The position numbers and the translations under genes are program-made. Below are positions 21,774-32,651 of a stretch of DNA of 64,000 bases, piece after piece; the first letter of the stretch is position 1; the number at the start of each line of letters is the position of its first letter. This DNA is from Daphnia carinata. Lineage: Eukaryota; Arthropoda; Branchiopoda; Diplostraca; Daphniidae. A model generated the notes under the pieces. It was not told the origin of the DNA, made no database searches, and saw nothing but the letters and a program-made list of their open reading frames with translations. The stretch covers positions 9,710,679 to 9,774,678 of the forward strand of contig NC_081337.1 of the NCBI RefSeq assembly GCF_022539665.2, read 5' to 3'.

Positions 21774-22754
21774 GTTGCAAGCCATCTCAAGTTACGCTGT
21801 GGCGAACTGAAACAGTATTAAAGGGCGGATCAAAACGAGCGGATCGAATATAAGATCGTTTTTCTTTTGGCTGTGGAACAAAAACAATTAAGGGACACTT
21901 GTGATTCACTTCATAACAGCTCCTCTTGTTTTATGATGTAACTCTATAATAAGCCAATTACCATTTAAGCACAACGTTCAGGCCCAAGTTTTTTTTCGAA
22001 ATCAAATTTGCATGAAATTGTTGCCTAGCGAGTGTGAAAGTTGTCAGATTGGCTCGTTGATTTTTATTTCATCCCGAGTAGTTTTTTAAATCATTCAATT
22101 AGGTCAATGGTGATTAGAATGCGGGCGTACCAGATTCTGCGCAGTTTATTGGGTTTCACATTTGAAAAAAAAAAATCAATCGAGGACAATTGGCAGGCAA
22201 ATTCTTGGATGGGCCCTCATTACAAAAATCGACGCTATCGTCTAACATCGGCACAAAGTTCAGCATTTTCCATGTTCTGGTTTGCAGCTCACATTTCACG
22301 GTGCATCATGTGTGACACGTTTAGCAAATTGATTAAATTTTTTTTTTTTTCATGACGATTGGAAAGTGAACGAACCTGACACTCACAGGGACAAAATCTT
22401 TTTTTTGTGTGTGTCTGTGTGTGCAGAGAACAGAATTTGTTTTTTTTTAAAGAAAAAATGTTCCCATTTTGTTTGCTCAGCGGGCCATTAATATACGATT
22501 TCCATACGGGCGGACGTGTATGACTGGTGGAATGATAATTTCTCACGTTGATTAGATTTAGCCTTGACGCAGAGCGAGAGATTATGAACTTGTGTACGGT
22601 GCACACAGCTAGTCTTGTTGTATTCATTTTGCCGTTTACAACTGCTCGACACTTGCGTCTTTTATGAAAGCTGTGGGACCGATCTTGCCGTAACGAATGG
22701 GGCTCCCTACGTAGCAATTAACCCAGTTAAGAAGAATGGCATAGAATTCTTTTT

Positions 22755-22759
<5 letters not shown>

Positions 22760-22787
<28 letters not shown>
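22760..22787 (+). repeat. (GT)14 microsatellite
   Basis: A perfect 28-nt GT tract preceded by a T run. Confidence 0.95.
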
Positions 22788-23148
22788 CGTGGAACAAGAC
22801 GAACTTTCTCTATCGTATTTTTACATTTTGAATTTTTCTACATTTGTTTAAAGCAACTTCTTTTAGTGGGGGTTTCTTGGCAAGCGTTGCCATTGAGAAA
22901 TGTTTATGTAAAAGAGCCCGATTGAATATTTTTTTTTCCTTTACCAATTTTCGACATCTTTATGGGATGAAAATGAAAGAGAATCCTGCCACTTAACCGA
23001 ATTCATGCCCGTTCGTGAAGCCATCAGCTGGTCGTTGAGTGTCAATTCAGATTCCTTGGCCGCTAACATTTACCATAGAGATTGAGTAAAGGCATTCCGA
23101 ATTCAAGCCATTTACATGTTTGGAAACGGTTATGCACGCAGCCGAATT

Positions 23149-23174
23149 GTGTGTGTGTGTGTGTGTGTGTGTGT
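23149..23174 (+). repeat. (GT)13 microsatellite
   Basis: A 26-nt GT tract. Confidence 0.95.
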
Positions 23175-23363
23175 AGTATGATCAAGGCTTTGAGTCTACG
23201 ATTTCCGTGTCTATGATGGAATGCGGGACTTTGGTTGGGTGTTATCAGACCTCCACGAACGCAGCCGACGCCGCCGTTGATCATTGATCTTCCCCTCGGC
23301 CTCTCTTCGGATAGCCATTAAATTTGATGATTTTTCTCTCTTTTTTTTTTCTACTCCTCCTTC

Positions 23364-23430
23364 TTTTTTTTTTTTTTTTTTTTTGAATCATTTTATTTTT
23401 CTTTATTCAAAAAAAAAAAAAAAAAAAAAA
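23364..23430. repeat. Perfect 25-bp A/T foldback inverted repeat
   Basis: T21 followed by GAAT (23364-23388) is the exact reverse complement of ATTC followed by A22 (23405-23430), over 25 bp. The loop is 16 nt. The symmetric GAAT/ATTC extension shows the pairing goes beyond simple coincidence of two homopolymers. Confidence 0.85.
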
Positions 23431-24313
23431 CGCTATCAGAAAGGTGGGTGGGGGGCTGTGATGCTTCGGCGGGGGGTCACATTAGCCGTGAACTCGGCCA
23501 TCTCTCTTCTCTCCTCCATCTCTTTCAGTTCTCATGGTGATTTCAACCTTTTCAACTCTGGCAGTATTTTTCATTCGTGTACAAACACATTGCATTGTGT
23601 CTATTTATTTTCACGCTTGAATTGCTTTCTTTACGCTGGCATTTACCAAGCTTCACAAATGAACTTGTCGGTGGGGATTGTCCACTTTTATTTCGAAACG
23701 AGTTATTGCATTTCGATCTTCGCTTATTGTCCTCATCGTTTTTGGCTCTCACCCTTTTCTGGACTAGGCATCATTATTGAGCCTCCACCTGGATCTTGTA
23801 AGCTTCGCTCTCATAATTTAAAAAAAAAAAAAAAACCCTATCGTTCATCATTGCGTTCAAATTATACGGGCGCCTGCTATTATTTATTCTGATACCGTTT
23901 GTGGCAGTCAATAACCATCCCAGAAGATAGGTAAAGAAAATGTTAAAAAGGACATTACGTGTAAAGAGGCAAAATAACGAGCTAGTCAGAGTAGCCTTAT
24001 TTCCAGCTCTGTAATCTTGGGATCTGCGTATAAATACATTTCTGTTTTCTCTTTCCCTCAATACATTTGATTGGGGGAGAGAAGAGAGAGAGACATAGAC
24101 GGGGACAAGATGGAATAAAAAAAAAAGGGGGGGGGGCAAAACAAACGAGAATGTATTATTGTATGGAAGCGGAGACTTGAGGGCGGAAAGAATAGAAAAA
24201 AAAAATAGGAGGAAAAGAGCCCGAACGACGGAAGGAACCGTGAAGGGCTCTTCCGGAGACACACGTCAGATGGAAGACATTGTTGGAAAGAGGAAGGGAG
24301 AGGGGGGTTTTGC

Positions 24314-24317
<4 letters not shown>

Positions 24318-24359
<42 letters not shown>
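24318..24359 (+). repeat. Poly-T tract (T42)
   Basis: The longest homopolymer in the window. Its exact length is likely to be unreliable in any assembly. Confidence 0.9.
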
Positions 24360-24363
<4 letters not shown>

Positions 24364-27300
24364 CCTTTTTTCAATCTTCCAACCAAATATAGAAAACGGT
24401 AGGGTCCGGAATCACTCCGGAAAGAGAAAAAGGGAGGAAACCCCCCCCCCCTACTTATTATTATTATTTTTTTGTTCCCTATTTAGCTGCTGGTACGTGT
24501 GCACATCTTTTCGGTACGTTCTCTTTTTTTTTTAATGCAAGATGGAAAGACTAGTTATATATTTAAACAAAAAAAAAAAAAAGGGAACGGTAAAAGAAAA
24601 GGAAATGGAAACAAAAGGTTGAAGCGCAGTGGGGGGAAGATGGGGGAACTGTGAACAAGCCATGGGGTTACATATCCATTCCGGTCGTTGAATTGTAAAA
24701 AGAAACAAGTCCCTTTTTCTTTTTATTTTTGGAGAATCTTACGTGAACTATACAGCTTCTTTTTTTTTCTTCTTCTTCTTCCTCTCCCAGGGAGACTATA
24801 GAAGTCTCTTGCAGTAGAATTTGGCTCATCATCGTGAGCTCGAGAGTGTAGCTCTGAACCATTCCCACTCTTCATCTCTTCTTGATGAATAATGACTCGA
24901 CTAGATGATGGTCGTCTTTCAACAGCCATCAAAATGGGATTCTATCGCCTTATTACGTAGTCACCCCCATCTCGAGTTTCATGGCATTCCCCTATTTGGA
25001 TGGCTATCAATTCTTTCTGTGTCTCTCCGTTTGCCTATTTTTTTTTTTTTTTATTTGACTTTATTTTCATTGCGTTATATCGTTAAAAGAAGAAGAAAAA
25101 AAAAAGCGCGGACTTCCTGACCACGGTCGTACTCCATCTCTATTTTTCTTTTGGCGTCTTTCCTTTTTCGTTTGATGCCCCTGTTGTGCGCCGCATAACG
25201 AACTTTTACGATAGAAAGTGACGAAAGACGTTCTTCTTTTTTTCGGGGAAGGGGGGGGGGGATAAATCTAACGACTTCGGCGCCACATACAAGACACGAA
25301 CCGCCTTGTATATGGCCGTGTTAATGACTCCCCAAGCTACTGCCGTACTGATTATATTTGTGTATTTTTAACGTAGTCGCACTCTCGACGAAAACGGGCC
25401 CAGCAAACGAAGATGTAAAACGAAATCAGAGAAATACCAAAAGGTGACATTTAAGGTCGATATCGTCAGCTAGAGAGTTCGTGCGATGTGAGGGCTTTCG
25501 CTGCCACACAAGTCCGTGTTGTTTGAGGGCCAAAAGAAACACATCGTGTTTGTTTCTCGCTTCGTTTGTTTATTTGTCTTTGGCGTTTCTTTTTCTTTTT
25601 TTTTTTTTTTATCGACTTCTCCCGTTCTTGTTTTTTGCCATTTTTTTTTTCATTTTAAAGGGGGGGGGGAATTCTTTTCCTTTTGTAGAAGCTTGCGGAT
25701 GTGTCACGCTTCAAAGGTGTTGGATTATGGTAATGCAACATCGAGGAAGACAATTTTTTTCCCTTTGAAGAAATGAAGAATTCAATGAATAAAAAGGGAT
25801 CGTAATTAGAAGTTTATCCTTGAAAGGGTGTTGGCCAATGCTAATGTATTACGCTCTCGATGAGTGCGTGTCTTGTTCATATCCAACTATTCACTTTTGA
25901 TTGTTTCCCCCTGAGCTCGACGGAAAATGAGGGCTTACAGATATTGACCATTAAACCGGTATTTACATATCAAAATCTTTTCATTTTTTTCTTTTTTATT
26001 TTCGTTGCTTCCACGAGTGTCTTGCCACACCACCGCCTTCCTGTTTAACCTCCCTCTCGTTTTGCGCTCGTTTCATCCACTTCTTTTTTGCTCGTGCACT
26101 TCTTTTCCCATCCATGTGCATGTCTCTCTTTTGTTTTTTTGGGTCACTGTCAAAAACTTTCGAGGACGAAAAGGCGAGGGCGCGCACACACACTTGCGAG
26201 GCAGCTATCTAACAGACAGAGAGAAGGAAACTGCTGGCCAAAATCTGATTGATATTCATAGACCATGTGAGATGGGTCGCAGCTGACGTGGCCCCGAATT
26301 GGTCGACTCTCCTAGTCTCCACTGACATGACATGACCACAGCGCTATACAGATAGGTCCCGCACAAGCTGCAGTTCACATCTATACCGTTCTATCTCTGT
26401 CTGTTCGGCTACAGTCCCGTGGACTATAAGTTAAAGAACAAATAAAATGAAAAAAAAAAGGGGAGTATAAGCAAAAAAGAAACACACACACGCAGAAAGG
26501 ATGGATGGAATAAAGGAAGCGGAGAAAAAAAAAAAATGTTGTGTCACTTTTATGGATTTTAACGTTCATCCTTTATTCGTGAATTTTCCTTTTTTGCTTG
26601 CATCTTTTCAAGGGAACGGAGGCATCCTTGAAGTGAGGCGGATTTCCTTGCAATTCAATGAGCTTGGCAGCTAGACGGCAGGCTATCGCAACTGCCCAAT
26701 ATGAAACTTATTACTCACAACCAATTAATTTCCACACTTGCAATAAGATTTCTTTCTTGCTTGATGGCAGGCTCTGCATAAGTACCTAATGCAGTTAGAG
26801 GGGCATTACTCTGCACGCAAGGCATGTACCGCAGAGTCAAATCCAGCACGTTTCGTTGAATGTGGCAAAGGTCTCTGCTTCTACTTTCTACGAGGGTCCC
26901 CTCTACACAAAACAATTCAAAACATCGAGAATAGCCCGAGGATCGATAATTCTTGAAACGGTGGGAAAGAAAAGCTGTCCCAACTTTTTTTTTTTTTTTT
27001 TTTTCGGTCCAACACAAATCCGCCGAGTCCTTTTGCTGCATTAGCGATTAGATCGACTCTTCGCTGTCAAAACAAAGTCGTCGTCCAAATACGGTTTGTG
27101 TGTCTATCTTTATGCGTATACGGTTTAAATCGTGGACTGTTCCTTTTATGCGCTGGCAATAATAATAGCGAAAACGGTTTTATGGGGCGATGAGTCCGTC
27201 TTCCGTGAAAACCGGTTTATTTCAAGTCTTGATTTTCTTGTCGTACGAAGCAAAACGGGACGGGGCAACGATGAATTGGGAACGATCGTGAAAGTCGAAC

Positions 27301-27606
27301 GCGAGCAACAACACAACAACTGTCGCGCTATATTGCCGAGCGCTCTCGCTTTTGTTTCTTTATCTTTATCCTGCTCGTTTTGTTCCAGTTTTAAATGCAA
27401 AACACCTCTCTTTTTATCCCTACCTGGAAAACAAACCAAAACCTGAACACAATATTTAGACACAACCCGAGACACACAATGTAAAGCGTTGAGAGTGAAA
27501 CAAAACAAAAAACGTTCCGTACAATTTCAAGTTCATTCTATGAACTCTCTCTTTTTTTCTTCAATGCGTTGCCAACGTCATACATTATAGTCTCAAAGCG
27601 TTTTGT

Positions 27607-27610
<4 letters not shown>

Positions 27611-27645
<35 letters not shown>
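27611..27645 (+). repeat. Poly-A tract (A35)
   Basis: An uninterrupted A35 run. No target-site duplication or retroposed body is evident 5' of it, so I do not call it a retrotransposon tail. Confidence 0.9.
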
Positions 27646-27648
<3 letters not shown>

Positions 27649-27857
27649 AAAACTAGTTGCTAAGCGGCCGTGATACTAGTGGTATTGCTAGAGCAATATT
27701 TCCGGTTTGCCACATGAAAAAAAAAAAAATGGGAAAAAGAAAATATAGGGATCGACCGGAGCAGCTGGTTATCCACCGTTTTTCCCTCTTTTGGTCGTAC
27801 AAGCTAGGCACATACGTATTCACTATATCGTCCATATTGTATATGGGATATATACTG

Positions 27858-27859
27858 TA

Positions 27860-27899
<40 letters not shown>

Positions 27900-27902
27900 T
27901 TT
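27858..27902 (+). repeat. (TA)12 followed by T21
   Basis: A 24-nt TA tract runs directly into a T21 run. Confidence 0.9.
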
Positions 27903-28061
27903 CGCTTACCACTATACTTATATATTTTCTTGTGCTTTGGCCCTTGGCTCTTCTCTTGAGTCGTTTTATCCCTTCCGGATAGATACCCACGCTATGATAA
28001 ACCTCGTTGGCGTTCCTCCTCCATCTTCCATCGAGTTCGATCGAGCGATGTTGATGTGTTC

Positions 28062-28063
<2 letters not shown>

Positions 28064-28096
<33 letters not shown>
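28064..28096 (+). repeat. (CA)16 microsatellite
   Basis: A 33-nt CA tract. Confidence 0.95.
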
Positions 28097-28098
<2 letters not shown>

Positions 28099-28246
28099 AT
28101 CCCGTGTATATGCTAGTCTACGTGGTGTATATACCACGGTTAAGCCACTGGGAAAGGAACATGACAGTCTCATCTCTCCCGCATCATTTCCATAGATTTA
28201 CGTTGGGCTGGTCGATGAAGAGCAAAAACAAAAAAAAAAAAAAATT

Positions 28247-28265
28247 GGGGGGGGGGGGGGGGGGG
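28247..28265 (+). repeat. Poly-G tract (G19)
   Basis: An uninterrupted G19 run that directly follows an A-rich tract. It can form G-quadruplexes. Confidence 0.9.
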
Positions 28266-28930
28266 CACCCACCCCTTAATATAAAATATTTTCAAAAAAC
28301 AAACAATTTCCGCTTTTTTTTTTTTTTTTTTTTTTCAAAATATGCTTCATGGTTATATGTGATGGGTAGAGCCGTACACAGAGAGCGGGTTAATTCCTTT
28401 TTCATATGCGCTTGATGCGCTATTCATCACGCAGAGTGAGGGAGAGGGAAGAGAATCTATCAACAAAAGGGGTCCCTCTTCTTTTTTTTTTTTCTCGTTG
28501 TGTATTTTTTTTTTCCTCGCCGTGTTTATACGTTGCGTATATTTGAATTTAAAAAAAGAAGACGAAAAAAAAAAAAAACATGAAAAGAGATCAAAGCCGA
28601 CTGCTGCTGCAATCGCCTGGGTTTTCTTTTCCCCCTCTATACTCTTTAAAGGGCGCCCAACCACTCAGCTGCTGTCGCCGCCACTGGCTGCTGTTGCTGC
28701 ACATTTTCTCTTCTGAATGGGAATAATGACGAATTATGGGGGCCTCGTGGAAGAGAGTTTTCCTGGGGAAAATGTATTTTAACCCAAACAAAGAAATATA
28801 GGGGGAAGAGAAGAAGAAGAACTGGCTATAAAGAAGTTGAGGCAGAGATGACAAGATCTTACGTTTGCATTCCAAACCCCCCTCCCAACAAAGAATGAAA
28901 AAATTTGATACCGAGGCAGCAGAGAGTGTA

Positions 28931-28947
28931 GGGGGGGGGGGGGGGGG
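28931..28947 (+). repeat. Poly-G tract (G17)
   Basis: An uninterrupted G17 run, the second within 700 nt. Confidence 0.9.
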
Positions 28948-30033
28948 TTCGGTTGTCGGGGTAGGACTGGTGGGGCACGATTTAGATGGTACCATCTTTT
29001 CTGACTATCCCAACAAATTCATCTTCCCTCACAAAAAAAAACAAACAAAAAAAACAAAGTCGGTGGAATTTTGAAAGCTAAAAGCGTCCCAATATTAAAA
29101 TCTTTTTTGTGTGTGTGTGTTTTAATTTTGATTCTCCCCCTCTTATTTTTCCAGTCATTGACCGAAAATGCCCGTCTATGGGCCGTCAGAACAAAAAAAG
29201 GCAAGAGGGATCTGTTATTGTCTTGTAATTATCGACCGAGCGTGCACGTTTTCTTCGAAAATACAAGAAACGCATTTTGACTGCAGGGTAATATGCTGTT
29301 CTTATGCAATTTCATTTGGTGAAGAAACACGAAAAAAAAAGAAAAGAAAATAAGCGGCCATTGGGGTTTCTGATTGGATCTGCTAAGGAAGCCAACACGA
29401 GAGAAACTAGCCCCCCTCCAAAAAAAAAAAAAAAAAAATCGACCTCTTCAAAGTTGTACAGCACTTGAATAATCACGTCATCATTTCCAGAGGGGTTGGG
29501 GGAGAGGGGGACTGGTGAGGAAAATTCGTCGTTGTGTGCTGCTCGCTATATTTCATCACAAGTCCTTCTTATTCTTCTTTCTCCTTCAGTGGTAAAAACG
29601 AACGGGGAAGGGTGTCGGTCGATTTGTTGAGCCTTATAGCTTTCTTTTAGCTGGCCGAGTATATGTGTTGTTAGACACGCACATATCCCCCCACGCGTTA
29701 CTTTCGGTGCGAGGACAATCACGAGTGGCCGGCCCTCCTAGGGACAACAATAACGAACAGGCAGAAGAAAAAACAACACCAACTGCCATCATTTGCTGGG
29801 CGCGCGCGCCCCCTGCTCCGCATACCTTGCGGGTGGTGATTGGGCGGAAATTGGTCACCGTGACCGAAGTGTCGAATAGACTAAAAGCAGCAGCCATGTG
29901 TGTGTATATGGTGCGGTTAGCGCAAGGTCGCCTCTTCTCGCATTTTATTTATTATTTTCCTCTCCATAGTCAGGGACTTCCTTGCGGCCTTATTTCCAGA
30001 ACCCATCACGCATCATTCATCAACGATTCATGT

Positions 30034-30060
30034 ATTATTTATTTATTTATTTATTTATTA
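30034..30060 (+). repeat. (ATTT)n tetranucleotide repeat
   Basis: About six ATTT units with small interruptions, followed by a T run. Confidence 0.85.
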
Positions 30061-30185
30061 TTATTTTTTTTTTTTTTGAAGAAGTAATGCGCGTTAGCAA
30101 TGGTGTTATGACGCAGAGCTGTACGAGTCATTCGGCTATGAATTTGGGCGCCAGTTTCAAAATTAAAAGCGCGTGTTTTTTGAAT

Positions 30186-30208
30186 GAGGCGGAATGCGCT
30201 TCCGCCTC
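30186..30208. repeat. Perfect 9-bp inverted repeat, 5-nt loop
   Basis: GAGGCGGAA (30186-30194) and TTCCGCCTC (30200-30208) flank TGCGC. A second hairpin, CCTCGT/ACGAGG with a 7-nt loop, follows at 30257-30275. The sequence is GC-rich compared with its surroundings. Confidence 0.7.
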
Positions 30209-31426
30209 GCTGGCGAAATACCTGCACGCAGATCAGCGAAAATTACTAGCCACTCGCCTCGTGTCTATGACGAGGTTAGGTGTGTGTGTGTGTATGCGCG
30301 TGTATCCGCCATTGGAACTCATCTCTTTTTTTTTTTTTTTTTTTTTTTTTCTTCGTTGCCTTGTCTCTCCTCAGGGCCATCAAATCAATAGAAGGGACCG
30401 GTCGGGGTTTCGCCTCCCGCACGACATGTTTTAAACGCCAAACAAACACCATAGTAGATTGGAAGAGAAGCGAAAGCACTAAAAAAAAAAAAGAATGCTG
30501 ATATTTATCCTTGCAGCAGCCACTAAGAGAGAGAGAGAGAGAGAGGGGAGAGCGAAAAGAGATGAAATCGTGACCAGAGTAATTTGTATGTGCGCGCGCG
30601 CGCGCCCCGCGTTCGCTTCGAATTTCGCATTGAAAAACGATCAAGGTCCGGTACCAAGTCTTGTATAGAACACGCATACACACACATATTTATGTATGCT
30701 GTAATTACATAATGCAAGCTGGCTATGGGAAAAGTATCGTTCACGGTCACCAACACGCTTTCACTTTTTATTCCTTGTCAGTGGCAACCGACCAGCTGCT
30801 GCCATTAAAAACAGCGCGGTTACGCGACCCCGTTTCTTATTTATTTTTTTTTGTTTTTTTTTTCGTTTTCGCCGCCCTTTTTTATTTTATTTTATATCCT
30901 TGGTGATATCAAATGATTGGATTGCTAGTTAGCGTAGGGAAGTGCCTGTGTCAATGCCGTTCGAGTGTTGCAATCAGGACGGGTTCTTCAATTCGATTCT
31001 TGTGTCGTTTGCAATTGGAAATGGTTTCGTGGCCAAAGCGATACGCAATCGTCTGCTGCCGACCGATAAGCCGCGAGAGAACAGCAGCAAAAAAAAAAAA
31101 AAAATAAAATAACGATGACGACAGTCATCTCGGCCTCGATTTCAACTTGTCACGTACAACAGTTGTTGTGTCACGCTCGATTTCATTGCTTAGCTTACCC
31201 TCCATTTTTTTTTTTGTTTTTCTTCCATTTAGAGTGTAACGATTTTCTTTTGATTTTGTTCATTGACTTTGTCCGACAAACGACATGAAATCGACAGTAG
31301 CTCTCGCACCAGTCGAGGCTATAAACGAACCAACCACGATGGCCGTCAATGATTAGAAGCCAGTCGCCGTTTGAATGCTATAAGGCAAAAGCAACTATGA
31401 CATAACACAGATACACACACAGTCCC

Positions 31427-31430
<4 letters not shown>

Positions 31431-31464
<34 letters not shown>
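31431..31464 (+). repeat. (CT)17 microsatellite
   Basis: A perfect 34-nt CT tract. Confidence 0.95.
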
Positions 31465-31467
<3 letters not shown>

Positions 31468-32469
31468 TGGTTTTCCTCTTTCTTTCTTTTTTTTGTGTTG
31501 TTGTTGTTGTTGCCTATTGTGAAAAAAAACTAGTTATTTAGTGCACGTTCTTTTTGCTATTTCATTTTGAACGAGACGGGTTTTTTTTATATTTTATATT
31601 TTTATGTTTTGGGTTGCCCGCACGCTATGTACAGCATTATAGCAGGCCTAGTGCTGAACTTTGGTTGATTACAAGCCGAAATGAACGCGTTTCGGGTACG
31701 GTCTGAATGAAGGACAAGTTCATTTTTCTTTTCATCCCCGCCCCCCCCCCCCTTTTTTTTCTCTTTTGAGGCCGCCTTCATGGTTCGCAAACTATGAGGA
31801 TTGCAGAGGAGAAGCAGTCGTGGTTGATCGTGATGGTTGATGGCCATCGTTGGCTTAAGAAATTGGGTCGAAATGCCGAGCTACGAGAGCCTGCGTCGGG
31901 TCGATGGGATCCCAGTGATATGCTCCTTCTTCCTCCTCACGCTAAGATAATTAGATTCTAATTGAACTGAAAAAAAAAAAGAAAAGAATAGAATTCCCCT
32001 TCCTTCTGTATGCGCCATCTTGTCTCCCGTCCGTCTCTGCTAGTGTCGATCGATGGGCTCCACGTGTGTGTACCTCCGACCGAGCTGTTCACTCACGCCG
32101 TCATTTCGCACACACTTGAATAAATCAATCGACTGCGGCTGTGTGATTTTTAGAACTTGGAAGTCTGTCAATTTAAATTCCCCTTTTTTTTGTCCTGTTT
32201 GTTCTTTTCACCGCTTTTTTTAAATTCCAAATAGAAAAAAAAAAGCTATTTTCCCATCACCCGTACCCTATTCTTCCATTTCTCACGACTTGGCAGTGCG
32301 GAGTTCAGCAGATGCCGACAGATATGACGAGCTCGTTCGACATGGCATTTCTTTCTTTTTATTTTCGTAAGTCTTCCTTGCCTATAGCTGCTGTCCGTAT
32401 TTTCCAATCATGTTGCGATGATATCCGATAGAAAAGCTCATTCACATACACGGGGAGTTAAAACAAGAA

Positions 32470-32472
<3 letters not shown>

Positions 32473-32500
<28 letters not shown>
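32473..32500 (+). repeat. Poly-A tract (A28)
   Basis: An uninterrupted A28 run. Confidence 0.9.
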
Positions 32501-32609
32501 GCGAAAACGAAAACGGTCCATCTGTGTACTAGCCGCTGAACTTGATCCGAATCGTTGCTCGGCATGCGTGCATGCGTGAGTGAACGCCCAAGAGAATACG
32601 GGCGGTCTA

Positions 32610-32613
<4 letters not shown>

Positions 32614-32648
<35 letters not shown>
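32614..32648 (+). repeat. (TG)17 microsatellite
   Basis: A 35-nt TG tract. Confidence 0.95.

Positions 32649-32651
<3 letters not shown>

Larger units (their letters stand above)
14001..24000. other. Non-coding, repeat-dense region
   Basis: I see no gene I can support. Microsatellites and homopolymers alternate with ordinary-complexity islands, notably about 15600-15760, 16030-16380, 19290-19700 and 21180-21480. A strong splice-donor-like site (AAAG|GTAAGAAT) occurs at 14101/14102 without a supporting exon. Quasi-palindromes lie at 15642-15715 and a TCAAGGTCA nuclear-receptor half-site at 16313-16321. The open frames are short or made of homopolymer residues. Confidence 0.55.

Noticed and set aside
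27611-27645. A35 run considered as a retrotransposon or processed-pseudogene tail
   Set aside because: No coding remnant precedes it and no target-site duplication is visible.
32293-32300. miR-34 seed-like TGGCAGTG
   Set aside because: The rest of the mature sequence does not match and no hairpin partner arm is present.
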